Shown piece by piece: positions 26,733 through 35,422 of a DNA stretch of 64,000 nucleotides. Below the pieces are notes generated by a model. It made no database searches. It was not told the origin of the DNA and saw only the letters and a program-made list of their open reading frames with translations. The stretch's first letter is position 1. Every line of letters begins with the position of its first letter. The translations under genes were made by a program, and so were the position numbers. The stretch is taken from positions 40,466-104,465 of the forward strand of contig JAJXWW010000052.1 of the NCBI GenBank assembly GCA_021781415.1. Reading direction: 5' to 3'. This DNA is from Planctomycetota bacterium. GTDB taxonomy: Bacteria > Planctomycetota > Planctomycetia > Gemmatales > Gemmataceae.

Positions 26733-27608
26733 TCACGGCAGCCGCGAAAACGGGATAAGTCGGGCGGCACGGCGGCGTGTCGGTCGCGCCGGTTCAGGCG
26801 CGGCCGGCTCCGTCGCGGCACTGCGAGGATTGAGAAAGGCCCATTCGGAAGACATTTCCGAACTCATTTGTTGACTTTGCTCCGAACTCACGCGGCGCGG
26901 TCGCGGAATCTCTTTCTCCCATTCCGGTGATAAGGGAGGCGATCGATCCGAAAAGGGCACGCGCGCGGCGACCGCGGATAACTCGCGCGCCAACATCTCG
27001 CGCGTGCGCGGATGCGTCGGCGACCCGAAATGGAAAACATTGTCGTACTGGACGTTGTCCGCGCGATCGAGTTGTGCCCCATTCCAGATGCAGCCCACCG
27101 CCAAAATGTTGACGATGTGCAGGACATTGTCCGGCTGGGTTTCGGCGTTGTTTTCGAGTGTATTGCCGCCCAGGTAGACCAACAAATCGATTGCGATGCC
27201 GTCGTCCTTGACCGCGTTCGCCACGGAGCGAACAAAATTCGCCCCGAAACTGAAGCCGATTAACACAAAGCGCGCCTGCGGATCGCTCTTGTGGATTCGC
27301 CGCAGCTCATTCTTGAATTCCCAAACGTGGAAGAGTTGGCCGTAGTGCGTCTTCAAATAGCCAAGTTTTTGGATGTATTCCGTCAGGCCGTTCATGTTGG
27401 CCAGGTCGAACGGATCCATGCCGTGAACGAGGAAGACATGAACCCGATTGCGGCTGGGTTCGGGGATATTCTCGCCTAGGGCGATTTGTTCCTTGGACGG
27501 GACATCGAGCGAATGCACGAAACTGAGGCAGCCCTGCCCCGCAGACAAGCTCAGCGCGGCGAGCATACCCACATTCAACCGGCGCAGCCAACTTCCCCAG
27601 TGCGTCAT
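26733..27608 (-). CDS. alpha/beta-hydrolase-like exported protein
   Basis: The 291-aa frame starts at ATG 27608 and is open to 27677. The N-terminus has a hydrophobic segment (LNVGMLAALSLSAGQGCLSF). Cys27 could be lipidated, although the lipobox is poor. Then VHVFLVHGMDPFDLA looks like an oxyanion-hole strand, and FVLIGFSFGANFVRSVAN carries the nucleophile-elbow GxSxG with Ser120. A late conserved His is not obvious, so the triad is not complete by eye. The C-terminal ~60 residues are Pro/Arg-rich. It converges with the FAH gene over a 21-bp gap. Lipase or esterase activity is only a suggestion. Confidence 0.7.
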   Translation of the reverse strand: MTHWGSWLRRLNVGMLAALSLSAGQGCLSFVHSLDVPSKEQIALGENIPEPSRNRVHVFLVHGMDPFDLANMNGLTEYIQKLGYLKTHYGQLFHVWEFKNELRRIHKSDPQARFVLIGFSFGANFVRSVANAVKDDGIAIDLLVYLGGNTLENNAETQPDNVLHIVNILAVGCIWNGAQLDRADNVQYDNVFHFGSPTHPRTREMLARELSAVAARVPFSDRSPPLSPEWEKEIPRPRRVSSEQSQQMSSEMSSEWAFLNPRSAATEPAAPEPARPTRRRAARLIPFSRLP

Positions 27609-27993
27609 GTCCGCGATGTCCTTCCTTGGTGTGCGGCAGGGTGATACTCGACAAGGCGGCTCCTTCCACCTCGCCACCTTTTGACCGTCTTGCTGATCTT
27701 AACTTCTTTTCGACGGCCATCGCAGCTTGCCTCCACGCCAACAACGCGCGCGGCCCTTAATCCGATCGAGACACTTCGGCGCATGCCAAGAATAGGTGGA
27801 GAAGCGATACGAACGGAACGCGCGCCTGGGAGGCTGGCATCGATTGCAACGGTTATTCGATGGAGAGAAAATGCTCCCCTCGTCCCCTCGTTCCCACGCC
27901 TCCGCGTGGAAACGTACGTTCGGACGCTCCGCGTCCCGTCTCCGGCGGCTCGTGGCTCCTGCCCCGGAGTGGAGAGGGGCTTTGCATCGGCAC
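27609..27993. other. intergenic region with two hairpins
   Basis: A 385-bp stretch between the start of the hydrolase-like gene and the stop of the Hsp70 gene, holding no convincing gene. At 27893-27908 CCACGC/GCGTGG arms surround a 4-nt loop. At 27922-27936 GGACGC/GCGTCC arms surround TCC. Together they form a double-hairpin repeat unit. Any promoter for the hydrolase-like gene would lie near 27650. Confidence 0.6.
27893..27936. repeat. double-hairpin REP-like repeat
   Basis: Two short inverted repeats sharing the word ACGC...GCGT: 27893-27908 and 27922-27936, separated by 13 bp. It resembles dispersed non-coding hairpin repeats of GC-rich planctomycete genomes (general impression, unverified). 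Only one copy of this type is seen in the window. Confidence 0.5.
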
Positions 27994-30840
27994 TCACGAA
28001 TCGGATGGCATGAGGCGCAAACCGATGGGGAGCGAGTCGCCGAGCAGTTGGCCCTGTTCTTCTTGTTCCAGTTCCGATACTTCTTCGACCATGCGGACCC
28101 AATGACCGGGGATGGACAGGCCGCGCAGGACGCGCAAGACGTTCTCTCGATGGCCGTCTTCAATGTCGAGCGCGCGTTGGCCGGTGCGGCGGGCGAGCTG
28201 GGACAGACAAAACGCCCAGGCCAGACGTTCGCTCTGATTGCCCGGCTCGAACGTCGCAGTCGCCTCCAGCCATTTTTCAACGATTTGATGGTGGACGACG
28301 GCGTTGAGCGGGCCGTAAATCAGAGAGCGCGCTCCCAAGCGCGTCAGTGCCCAGAAACCATAGGTCGGTACCGGACTTCGGCGCAGCGATTTCAGGAGAG
28401 CCGCTCCCAGCGCTTCTTTGTGTTTCACTTCCAGGCGTTCGAACGAGGCGGCCGCGCGCCACATTTCGGCCAATTCGTTAGCTCCGGGTTTGGCGACTAC
28501 TTTGCCCTTGGCCGGTAGCAATACCGGACGCAGACGGTCGTACAAGGCCTGTTGCAGCGACGAATGCAATCCGCCGGATACGCGCCGCCACATGATCCAA
28601 GCGTCCGCGCCTCCACCCTCTGCCCCGGAACGAGCGGTCGTGGGGCCGGAGCGCGCAGGTACGGCCATCGTCTTCCACAGTTGGTCGATACGAAATTTGT
28701 CGAGCGGATCGCCGAAACCGGGACGGAGAGAGTAGCCGACGAGGTTAAACCATCGGCTCAGATGCGAGGGGGAACGACGGCGTTGATCCGCTCCTTCGGC
28801 TAAGAATTCCCAAAGTCGGCGACACAATCCGGTCGGCCAAGCGTGACGCGGAGCATCGAGAGCCGATTCCAGCGCTTTCGTCAACTCTTGTGGTGTCAAG
28901 TCATTGTCACCTGGCACGGCGGAGTAGACGGAGCGAATGCACTTGGCGGCCTCCTGCACCTGTGCTTCGGGCCACACATCGGTAACGCGCTGCTCCTGGG
29001 CTGTTTCGTCTTTCTGGTGTTCGCGGCTCGGCGGTTCCTGAATCAGATCGCGGACGTTGAACTCCAATCGCCAACGATTCTGGCCGTCGCGCGCCACGCA
29101 GAACAGTTCCAGCGTGCCGATGGCCGTCGATCGCGCAGCCAGAGTGACGGGTACCGATTTCGTACCGCTGCGCTTGCCGCCGCGCAGGACGGTATGCAGC
29201 GGCGGCATCCGCAACAACTGTTCGGGAGATACCGTCAACAAATCGCCGGGTTTGTCGTCGCCGCGCACCGTCGAAGTGTACAGTGGGAACATCACCGGCT
29301 GTCCCAGAGACAATTCCAGCTCTGGTTTGTCTAAAATAAGGTCTTGGCCTTCTTCCAAATGTTGGGGCACGACGCAAACGACGGTGACATCCTTGCCTTC
29401 TTCGGCGGGGTTTCGGGCCTGTTCGATGCCAATGTAGTAAGAGCGGGCGATGCCGCCGCCGATGCGCCGTCCGCCGGTGTGCCGGAGCCAGGCATAGTAC
29501 GCCGCCCCCCAGGCGACGGCGAGATCCAGCGAGGGATTGGTTAACACGAGCGGCTGCCATGCTTGCTCCGGCTTTTCGTACCAATGGCGCAGCACTTCGA
29601 CCACGCGCTCGCGCAGCGCGGCCGGTTGGAACACGCCGCCGTTGAAGAGGATCGCCGACACGGGCGTACTCTCCTCGGTTCCGGTTTGATGTTTCAGAAA
29701 CGCGGCGAGGTGGCGCGTGATGGCCGGATCGCTGACGTAGGGCAGTCCCATCTCGTGGAGGCCGGAGCGCGCGCCGCGCTGCGGCAGTTCATCGCTGGCA
29801 ACCGAGGGAAAGAAGCCGTCGAGAATTACCTGCCGCACGTCCGCGGGCGTCAGCGGCGCGTGAAGGGTTCCACCGATGACCGCGCGTCCGCGACCGATGA
29901 CGGTGACGGTATGGCTGGCCGGAGGATTGGGACTCAGCAAGGCTTCCTTGGCGGCACGGCAGGCTTGCGTCAGCAAACCGTACTGCACGGCGTCGAGTCG
30001 TCCCGCGCCGGACAGTTTGCCTTCGACGAATTTGGCCAATGCCAGATCCATATTGTCGCCGCCCAGCAAGAGGTGATCGCCGACGGCTCGACGCACGAAG
30101 CCCAATTCGCCTTGTTGTTCCACCGCCTCGATCAGACTGAAATCGCTGGTGCCGCCGCCCACATCGGCCACCAAGCAACGCATGCCCGGTTTCAGTGCCG
30201 CCGCCTCCTTGGCCGAGTGCGTCGCCAGCCAGCAGTAGAACGCCGCTTGCGGTTCCTCCAACAGGATCGCGTCCTCCAAACCCGCCTTGCGCGCCGCCTC
30301 GACGGTCAGATTGCGAGCCATATCGTCGAACGAAGCCGGCACGGTTAGCACGACGGTCTGCTTCTCCAAGCGATCTTCCGGTCGATCGTTGGCCATTTTG
30401 TAATTCCAGCTTTCGACCATGTGCCGCAGATAGCGGGCCGACGCCTCAATGGGCGAGATGCGCGGCACGTCCGGCGGCGCGGCCCAAGGTAGCAGGCCGG
30501 CGGAGCGATCGACGCCGCCGTGACACAGCCATGACTTGGCCGAACTCACCAATCGCCCCGGCACTTTGCCGCCATGGTTGCGCGCAAACTCTCCCGCCGC
30601 GTAGGAGCGCTGCGCATCCCAAGGCAGCGATGTGGCTCCGGCGGGCAGATCGTGCTGACCCGGCAGATAAAGAAATGAGGGCAGTAAAGGTCGTTCTTTG
30701 ATCTCGCCCACCTCCGTCAATTGCGGAATGGGGAACGACCGAATGTCCAACCGCTCGCCGCGGCGTGGATGCTGCAAATCGACGTATGACAGCGCGCTGT
30801 TGGTCGTGCCCAAGTCGATGCCGATGAGATAGCGTGCCAT
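27994..30840 (-). CDS. Hsp70/DnaK-superfamily protein with long C-terminal extension
   Basis: The 948-aa product starts at ATG 30840. An actin-type ATPase domain occupies about residues 1-450: IGIDLGTTNSALSYVD (phosphate 1), CLVADVGGGTSDFSLIEAV (phosphate 2, about residues 222-240), LEEPQAAFYCWLA. The next ~200 residues are beta-rich and resemble a DnaK substrate-binding region (LELSLGQPVMFPLYTSTVRG). The last ~250 residues are an unusual helical part (PRHAWPTGLCRRLWEFLAEG), so the protein is about 300 residues longer than DnaK. I believe this is the Hsp70/DUF3731-type family known from several phyla. Client and co-chaperone are unknown, and no DnaJ or GrpE gene is adjacent. Confidence 0.88.
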   Translation of the reverse strand: MARYLIGIDLGTTNSALSYVDLQHPRRGERLDIRSFPIPQLTEVGEIKERPLLPSFLYLPGQHDLPAGATSLPWDAQRSYAAGEFARNHGGKVPGRLVSSAKSWLCHGGVDRSAGLLPWAAPPDVPRISPIEASARYLRHMVESWNYKMANDRPEDRLEKQTVVLTVPASFDDMARNLTVEAARKAGLEDAILLEEPQAAFYCWLATHSAKEAAALKPGMRCLVADVGGGTSDFSLIEAVEQQGELGFVRRAVGDHLLLGGDNMDLALAKFVEGKLSGAGRLDAVQYGLLTQACRAAKEALLSPNPPASHTVTVIGRGRAVIGGTLHAPLTPADVRQVILDGFFPSVASDELPQRGARSGLHEMGLPYVSDPAITRHLAAFLKHQTGTEESTPVSAILFNGGVFQPAALRERVVEVLRHWYEKPEQAWQPLVLTNPSLDLAVAWGAAYYAWLRHTGGRRIGGGIARSYYIGIEQARNPAEEGKDVTVVCVVPQHLEEGQDLILDKPELELSLGQPVMFPLYTSTVRGDDKPGDLLTVSPEQLLRMPPLHTVLRGGKRSGTKSVPVTLAARSTAIGTLELFCVARDGQNRWRLEFNVRDLIQEPPSREHQKDETAQEQRVTDVWPEAQVQEAAKCIRSVYSAVPGDNDLTPQELTKALESALDAPRHAWPTGLCRRLWEFLAEGADQRRRSPSHLSRWFNLVGYSLRPGFGDPLDKFRIDQLWKTMAVPARSGPTTARSGAEGGGADAWIMWRRVSGGLHSSLQQALYDRLRPVLLPAKGKVVAKPGANELAEMWRAAASFERLEVKHKEALGAALLKSLRRSPVPTYGFWALTRLGARSLIYGPLNAVVHHQIVEKWLEATATFEPGNQSERLAWAFCLSQLARRTGQRALDIEDGHRENVLRVLRGLSIPGHWVRMVEEVSELEQEEQGQLLGDSLPIGLRLMPSDS

Positions 30841-31103
30841 GTGTTTTCTAGGTCTGATCCAGGTTTCGGAGGCGTCAATTTCCTCTCGTCATCATACAAT
30901 TTTACCGCTGGCTTCCTATTACGATGAATGCGGCGAACGTCGGATGTTACTGGAGCGAAAAGCCGAACGCGCCGCTGCCATTCGGCGAATCCGAACGATC
31001 TGTAACGAGATGTGGTCTGGAATCACCTCGACGTTACCCGCTGTTCCGTCCGTAAGCTGCCGCTGCGAGAGGGGAAGGATCGGCCACCAGAGGAGTACGA
31101 CAC

Positions 31104-32204
31104 ATGGAGTCGGAGCAGGATTCGATTCGCGGCCGCGGTGCCTCTAGCAATCCGGCCAATCGATTCGAGTTGATCCACTACGAACGCGACGAAATGGTCG
31201 AGGAAACGGAGTCGCCGTCTCCTGCCACACGATTCTACCGCGACCACAGCCGTAGCGTCTTGAGTTATAACGACAGTCCGGATGTCGGTTTTGAAGTTGG
31301 CATCAACCCCTATCGCGGCTGCGAACATGGGTGCGTCTATTGCTTCGCTCGACCGACGCACGAATATCTCGGTTTCTCGGCGGGGTTGGATTTTGAGACG
31401 AAGATTATGGTCAAGGAAGATGCGCCCGCACTGTTGCGAAAGGAGTTGTCCGCGACAAAATGGCAACCGAAGGTCGTGGCTCTCAGCGGCGTTACCGATC
31501 CGTATCAGCCCATCGAGCGGCGTCTGGGGCTGACGCGGCGCTGTCTGGAAGTGTTTGCCGAGTTTCGCAATCCCGTCGGCGTCGTTACCAAGAATCACCT
31601 CATCTGCCGCGACACCGACCTGTTGGTCGAGTTGGCCCAACATCGAGCGGCGGCGGCCTTCCTGTCGATCACGACACTCGATGCCGAATTGGCCCGCCGG
31701 ATGGAACCGCGCGCCACGCATCCCGCTAGTCGCTTGGCCGCCATCGAGGAACTCACGCGCGCCGGCGTCCCCGTCGGTGTCCTGGTCGCGCCGGTGATTC
31801 CGGGTTTGAACGATTATGAGATACCGGCCATTCTCGAAGCGGCGGCCAAGGCCGGAGCGCGGAGCGCCGGATATGTGCTATTGCGATTGCCCCACGGATT
31901 GGGGCCGCTGTTCGAGCAATGGCTGCAACAACACTATCCCGATCGTTGCGAGAAAGTGCTGTCTCGCCTGCGCGAGATGCGGGGAGGCGCGATGTACGAT
32001 GCGCGGTTCGGCTCCCGTATGCGGGGCGAAGGAGCGATGGCCGAGCAGATCGCCTCGCTCTTTGCCCTCGCTCGCCGTCGGGCGGGAATCCCCGAACGAT
32101 CCCCCGCATTGTCCACGGCATCGTTTCGGCGACCGAACGGAACACAAAGGCTGCTCTTCGACATGGTTCAAGAGCAGCCTAATACAGGCAGCGCGTCGAC
32201 GTAG
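31104..32204 (+). CDS. radical SAM protein, SplB-like (PA0069 family)
   Basis: A 366-aa protein from ATG 31104. The [4Fe-4S] motif is GCEHGCVYCFARPTHEYLGF, with Cys73, Cys77 and Cys80 (CX3CX2C). Before it is a conserved lead NPYRG; after it come SGVTDPYQPIERRLGLTRRC and VVTKNHLICRDTDLL, which mark the PA0069/SplB-related family. PHGLGPLFEQWLQ and RFGSRMRGEGAMAEQI are also typical. Spore photoproduct lyase itself has a different architecture, and the substrate of PA0069-type proteins is unknown to me. It is divergent from the Hsp70 gene over 263 bp that presumably hold both promoters. Confidence 0.92.
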   Translation: MESEQDSIRGRGASSNPANRFELIHYERDEMVEETESPSPATRFYRDHSRSVLSYNDSPDVGFEVGINPYRGCEHGCVYCFARPTHEYLGFSAGLDFETKIMVKEDAPALLRKELSATKWQPKVVALSGVTDPYQPIERRLGLTRRCLEVFAEFRNPVGVVTKNHLICRDTDLLVELAQHRAAAAFLSITTLDAELARRMEPRATHPASRLAAIEELTRAGVPVGVLVAPVIPGLNDYEIPAILEAAAKAGARSAGYVLLRLPHGLGPLFEQWLQQHYPDRCEKVLSRLREMRGGAMYDARFGSRMRGEGAMAEQIASLFALARRRAGIPERSPALSTASFRRPNGTQRLLFDMVQEQPNTGSAST

Positions 32205-32212
32205 GATAGGAT

Positions 32213-32256
32213 TCCGCTTCTACGTCGATCGCACTCCCTCGACTTTTCGGCAGTCT
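32213..32256. terminator. possible bidirectional terminator hairpin
   Basis: In the 86-bp gap between two convergent genes, GCGTCGACGTAG at 32193-32204 (the end of the radical SAM gene) pairs with CTACGTCG at 32220-32227, an 8-bp stem with a 15-nt loop. The stem has no T-run on either strand. The gap contains nothing else recognisable. Confidence 0.35.
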
Positions 32257-32290
32257 CTTGTTACAGAAAGAAGGTACTGAGCTAGACTCC

Positions 32291-33424
32291 TTACTTCGCT
32301 GCCGGGTCCGGAGCCTTCTCCGCCGCGAGTTGCGGATCGATCGCGTTTGTCTTGACCACATACCCGGCATATCCCGCCGAAGCGAACAGGATTAACAGAA
32401 CGAGCCATCCCTTCCAACGGAACAAATTGAAGAGAGAGAGAACGATGTGCGACAACAGCCCCACGGCGACCAAGCCGCCGCTGACGGTGATAGCTTGAGC
32501 GAACGATGGTCCGTGCGGCGGTTCCAGCCGTGCCAGCCACCAAAAGCTTATATCCGCGACCTGCGCCAAGAGGGGAAGAGGACAAAGCAGGACGCGCAAG
32601 AAGCGCGGATAGCTGCTGAAAGCGAGGATTAGCCCCGTCAGACCGTAGAGCATCGAGAAGCCGAGCAAGTGAACGTGCGTCGTTTGAGCCAGTTTTTCCA
32701 ACGACATGCCACTCGATTTTTTGACGACCGTATATTTTTTGATCTCCGCGTAGGTCGTCAAAGGGTATTTCTGTCCCTCGCCGCCGTCCATGTGACAAGT
32801 GGCGCAGCGTTCCTTAAATAGGGTTTGGATCTTCGCGGCCAGGGGAGCTACTGGCTTATCCCCCTCGACCACCAGGTATTTGCGAGTGAAAGCGTGTTTC
32901 GCTAACTCGTCGGGAAGGAGGTATTTATCCTCGTTGTACTCTTCCTCCTTGGCACCGCCGCGAACCCAGGCGATCATTACCAAGCGTTCGCCATCGCGTT
33001 CCTTGTCTACTTCCGATTTTGCCTCCTGCTTGATCTCTTTCGTCGCACTTTTCTTACCGCGTTTCTTCGCCAATTCGGTAGCCTTTTCGCCAATGGTATC
33101 ATCGTAGTCCTCGGCGCGTTTATAGAACGCCGAGGTCATCTGTCCCTGGCCGGTCATTTTTTTGTCTTTGAAATCCTCGGGCAGCAACTGTTCGAGCTTG
33201 CTCATCTGTTTGTCGCCGACATCGCCGTGAAAGATGCGAACGGCGTCCTCGCCGCTCGGTAGAATCGCTCCGGGAGCGGCGTGCTGAAAGTGTAATTGCA
33301 CCAATGCCGCGACGTAACCCAGACCGACCGACAGCAAGAACAGAGCCAAAGTCAGTCGAGCGGCGAGGGGCAGATCGCGCAGCGTGTAGGGGCGGGGTGT
33401 GGGAAGGGAAGGGGTTTCATTCAT
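32291..33424 (-). CDS. membrane-bound c-type cytochrome-like protein (single CxxCH)
   Basis: The 377-aa frame begins at ATG 33424 with GGAG 8 nt upstream; an earlier GTG/ATG at 33445 lacks a ribosome site. Layout: one helix at about 22-43, a large hydrophilic periplasmic region, the heme site CATCHMDGGEG (Cys207, Cys210, His211), then four helices at about 250-357. EIKKYTVVKKSSGMSLEKLA and TTHVHLLGFSMLYGLTG resemble the membrane cytochromes seen beside planctomycete electron-transfer genes. The region 80-150 is Lys/Glu-rich and coiled-coil-like. It probably accepts or donates electrons at the periplasmic face; the partner is unknown. Confidence 0.82.
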   Translation of the reverse strand: MNETPSLPTPRPYTLRDLPLAARLTLALFLLSVGLGYVAALVQLHFQHAAPGAILPSGEDAVRIFHGDVGDKQMSKLEQLLPEDFKDKKMTGQGQMTSAFYKRAEDYDDTIGEKATELAKKRGKKSATKEIKQEAKSEVDKERDGERLVMIAWVRGGAKEEEYNEDKYLLPDELAKHAFTRKYLVVEGDKPVAPLAAKIQTLFKERCATCHMDGGEGQKYPLTTYAEIKKYTVVKKSSGMSLEKLAQTTHVHLLGFSMLYGLTGLILAFSSYPRFLRVLLCPLPLLAQVADISFWWLARLEPPHGPSFAQAITVSGGLVAVGLLSHIVLSLFNLFRWKGWLVLLILFASAGYAGYVVKTNAIDPQLAAEKAPDPAAK

Positions 33425-33445
33425 GGGTGGGACTCCTACGGACAA

Positions 33446-34438
33446 TCAAGGTGTGGAGAGAAGAGCGTCGGCGACCGCATCGAGAACGCGCCGCCGAGCT
33501 TCATTGAGGGAGGTTTCGAGAATCGCTCCAGAGGCAAGTCGGTGTCCGCCGCCGCCGAACCGTTCGGCCAGTTTCGCCACATCGATGCGCTGGCGCGAAC
33601 GAAAGCTAATTTTGACGCCGCCGCGCGGTTGTTCCATGAACAATAAGCCAACCTCGACTCCGGCGATACTGCGGGTATAGTTGATGAGATCTTCGCTATC
33701 CTGCGGTGTGGCTCCCGTGGCGGCGTAATCGTCGCGGCGTATCTCGGTATGGGCTATCCTGCCCTCTTGTGCCACTTGCAACCGCGATAGCACCAGACCC
33801 GTCAGCTGAAGCCGCGCCAAGGTGTTTTGCTCGAAAAGACATTCGTAGGCCTCGGTGGCGCGGGCTCCGGCGCGAACGAGGTCGGCGGCAAGGGCGAAGG
33901 TAGCGGGCGTCGTATTGTTGTGCCGAAACCAGCCGGTATCCATTGCCAAAGCAACGAATAAACAGTGAGCCGCTGCCGGGGGCACGGGCACGCCAAGAGC
34001 GGCGATAGCTTCGTAAACCAAGCGTCCCGTCGCCTCGGCGGTGGTATCCACAAAGCGGAGCGCGCCCAATTCGTCTTGCGTGAGATGGTGGTCGATCACG
34101 GCTTTGGCAACGGGCAGCGATTTCAAGAAGTCGCCGAACTCGCCCAGCTGATTCCAAGTGCCGGTGTCCAGCACGAGAGCGGCATCGACGTTTCGATACA
34201 AGTCGCCGGGCGGTTCAAAGCGTTGGATGCGCTGCGCGGGATCGAGAAATCCATAGCGCGGCGGAAGAAAGCTGGCAACGGTCAGATGCACCGTCTTGGA
34301 GAGGGGCGGCGCTTCGAGTGCCGCGGCCAATGCCAACATCGAACCGAGGCCGTCGCCGTCCGGACGAACGTGGGTGGTCAGCACGAAACGCCGATGGCGA
34401 TGAATCAGATCGACAAAAGGTGACCAGTCGAGAGGCAT
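33446..34438 (-). CDS. DHH-family phosphoesterase (NrnA-like oligoribonuclease / pAp phosphatase)
   Basis: A 330-aa protein from ATG 34438. It has the DHH-type metal site: RFVLTTHVRPDGDGLGS (His23, Asp27, Asp29), ALVLDTGTWNQLG, and VIDHHLTQDELG (the DHH motif), then the C-terminal DHHA1 domain GGGGHRLASGAILE. The length and arrangement fit NrnA, which degrades nano-RNAs from the 5' end and dephosphorylates 3',5'-pAp. Assignment to NrnA over other DHH enzymes is moderate. It is followed after 21 bp by the cytochrome-like gene on the same strand. Confidence 0.88.
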   Translation of the reverse strand: MPLDWSPFVDLIHRHRRFVLTTHVRPDGDGLGSMLALAAALEAPPLSKTVHLTVASFLPPRYGFLDPAQRIQRFEPPGDLYRNVDAALVLDTGTWNQLGEFGDFLKSLPVAKAVIDHHLTQDELGALRFVDTTAEATGRLVYEAIAALGVPVPPAAAHCLFVALAMDTGWFRHNNTTPATFALAADLVRAGARATEAYECLFEQNTLARLQLTGLVLSRLQVAQEGRIAHTEIRRDDYAATGATPQDSEDLINYTRSIAGVEVGLLFMEQPRGGVKISFRSRQRIDVAKLAERFGGGGHRLASGAILETSLNEARRRVLDAVADALLSTP

Positions 34439-34524
34439 GTATTATCCTTCAAGGCAAGCAAAAACTGAATTATAGAAGCATCTTCCGCATCGTGGAAGGG
34501 GACAGCGCGACGAGCGCGTTTCGG

Positions 34525-35295
34525 CTAGTAAGGAAACGATTCGTCCATCGGGGAGGCGGCCAACTCGATGAGGAAATCGCCGAGCCTCTCGACGAGAATG
34601 TCCATCAACCGTCGTCCCTTTTCGGCGCTGGCGGCCCGTGGGTTGCCCAAGCCGGTGTTGGCGCTGACCAGATGCCAGGGGCGTGTGATGTTAACCCAAC
34701 CGCGATTGATGGCGTCGAAGCGCGACGGTTTGGCCGCTCCCTCGTCGGCCAATTCGGGACGAAGAAGATCGGGGAAGAAGGCCAGTCCCAAACTCGTCTC
34801 AACCTCGTCGGCATGTTCGCCGGGTGCCTCGAATAATTGAGGATACACGTCGGCGGCCATGCGAAACCAGTCGCAGACACAGAGAAAGACCGAGCTGCGA
34901 TGGTGCAATTCGCGCGTCAGCGGCTTTAACTCGTTGCCTCCGTGGCCGTTGAGTAAGACGAGCTTGCGCACTCCTTGCCGCTCCAACGAATCCACGAGGT
35001 CGGTAAGCAAGTGGAGCAAAGTCGTTGGCGTCACGCTGCAAGCCAACGCTCCCGGTATTTTCAGATGATTGGTGTTGACCCCATACGGGATGGCCGGCAG
35101 GAGAACGACTTGCGCGCCGGCCCCATAGGCGCGTTCGCAGGCGCGCTGCGCCAGGGTCTCGACCTGAAACGTATCGGTGCCGTAGGGCATGTGCAGGTTG
35201 TGCGGTTCGGTAGCTCCAAACGGCAGCACCGCCACTTGCCATGCCCGTTCGCGGACGAAGGCGTGCGTCTGTTCGGCCAAAATGCTCTCGCGCAT
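34525..35295 (-). CDS. creatininase-family amidohydrolase
   Basis: A 256-aa protein from ATG 35295. Motifs of the creatininase superfamily: VLPFGATEPHNLHMPYGTDT (Glu30, His35 and Asp41 as metal ligands), KLVLLNGHGGNELKPL (about residues 110-125), and GEHADEVETSLGLAFFPD (metal-binding Glu/His). The family hydrolyses cyclic amides such as creatinine and formamidopyrimidine intermediates (MftE, ArfB). The substrate here is unknown. It stands alone, between the DHH phosphoesterase and the divergent ppk gene. Confidence 0.92.
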   Translation of the reverse strand: MRESILAEQTHAFVRERAWQVAVLPFGATEPHNLHMPYGTDTFQVETLAQRACERAYGAGAQVVLLPAIPYGVNTNHLKIPGALACSVTPTTLLHLLTDLVDSLERQGVRKLVLLNGHGGNELKPLTRELHHRSSVFLCVCDWFRMAADVYPQLFEAPGEHADEVETSLGLAFFPDLLRPELADEGAAKPSRFDAINRGWVNITRPWHLVSANTGLGNPRAASAEKGRRLMDILVERLGDFLIELAASPMDESFPY

Positions 35296-35422
35296 CCTTT
35301 GTACCCTCTCTGTCCGATCGTTCTCGCCGCCGGTTCGACTTCGTGTGCCATCCCCGGCGGCACTCGCTCGCTAATCCGGACGAAGTTGTTATAATGAAAT
35401 CTTCCCCATCTGGAGGTGGAGT

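Noticed and set aside
27605..28102. 165-codon minus-strand frame across the Hsp70 end and the gap
   Set aside because: Overlaps the real Hsp70 C-terminus in another frame and runs through a hairpin repeat.
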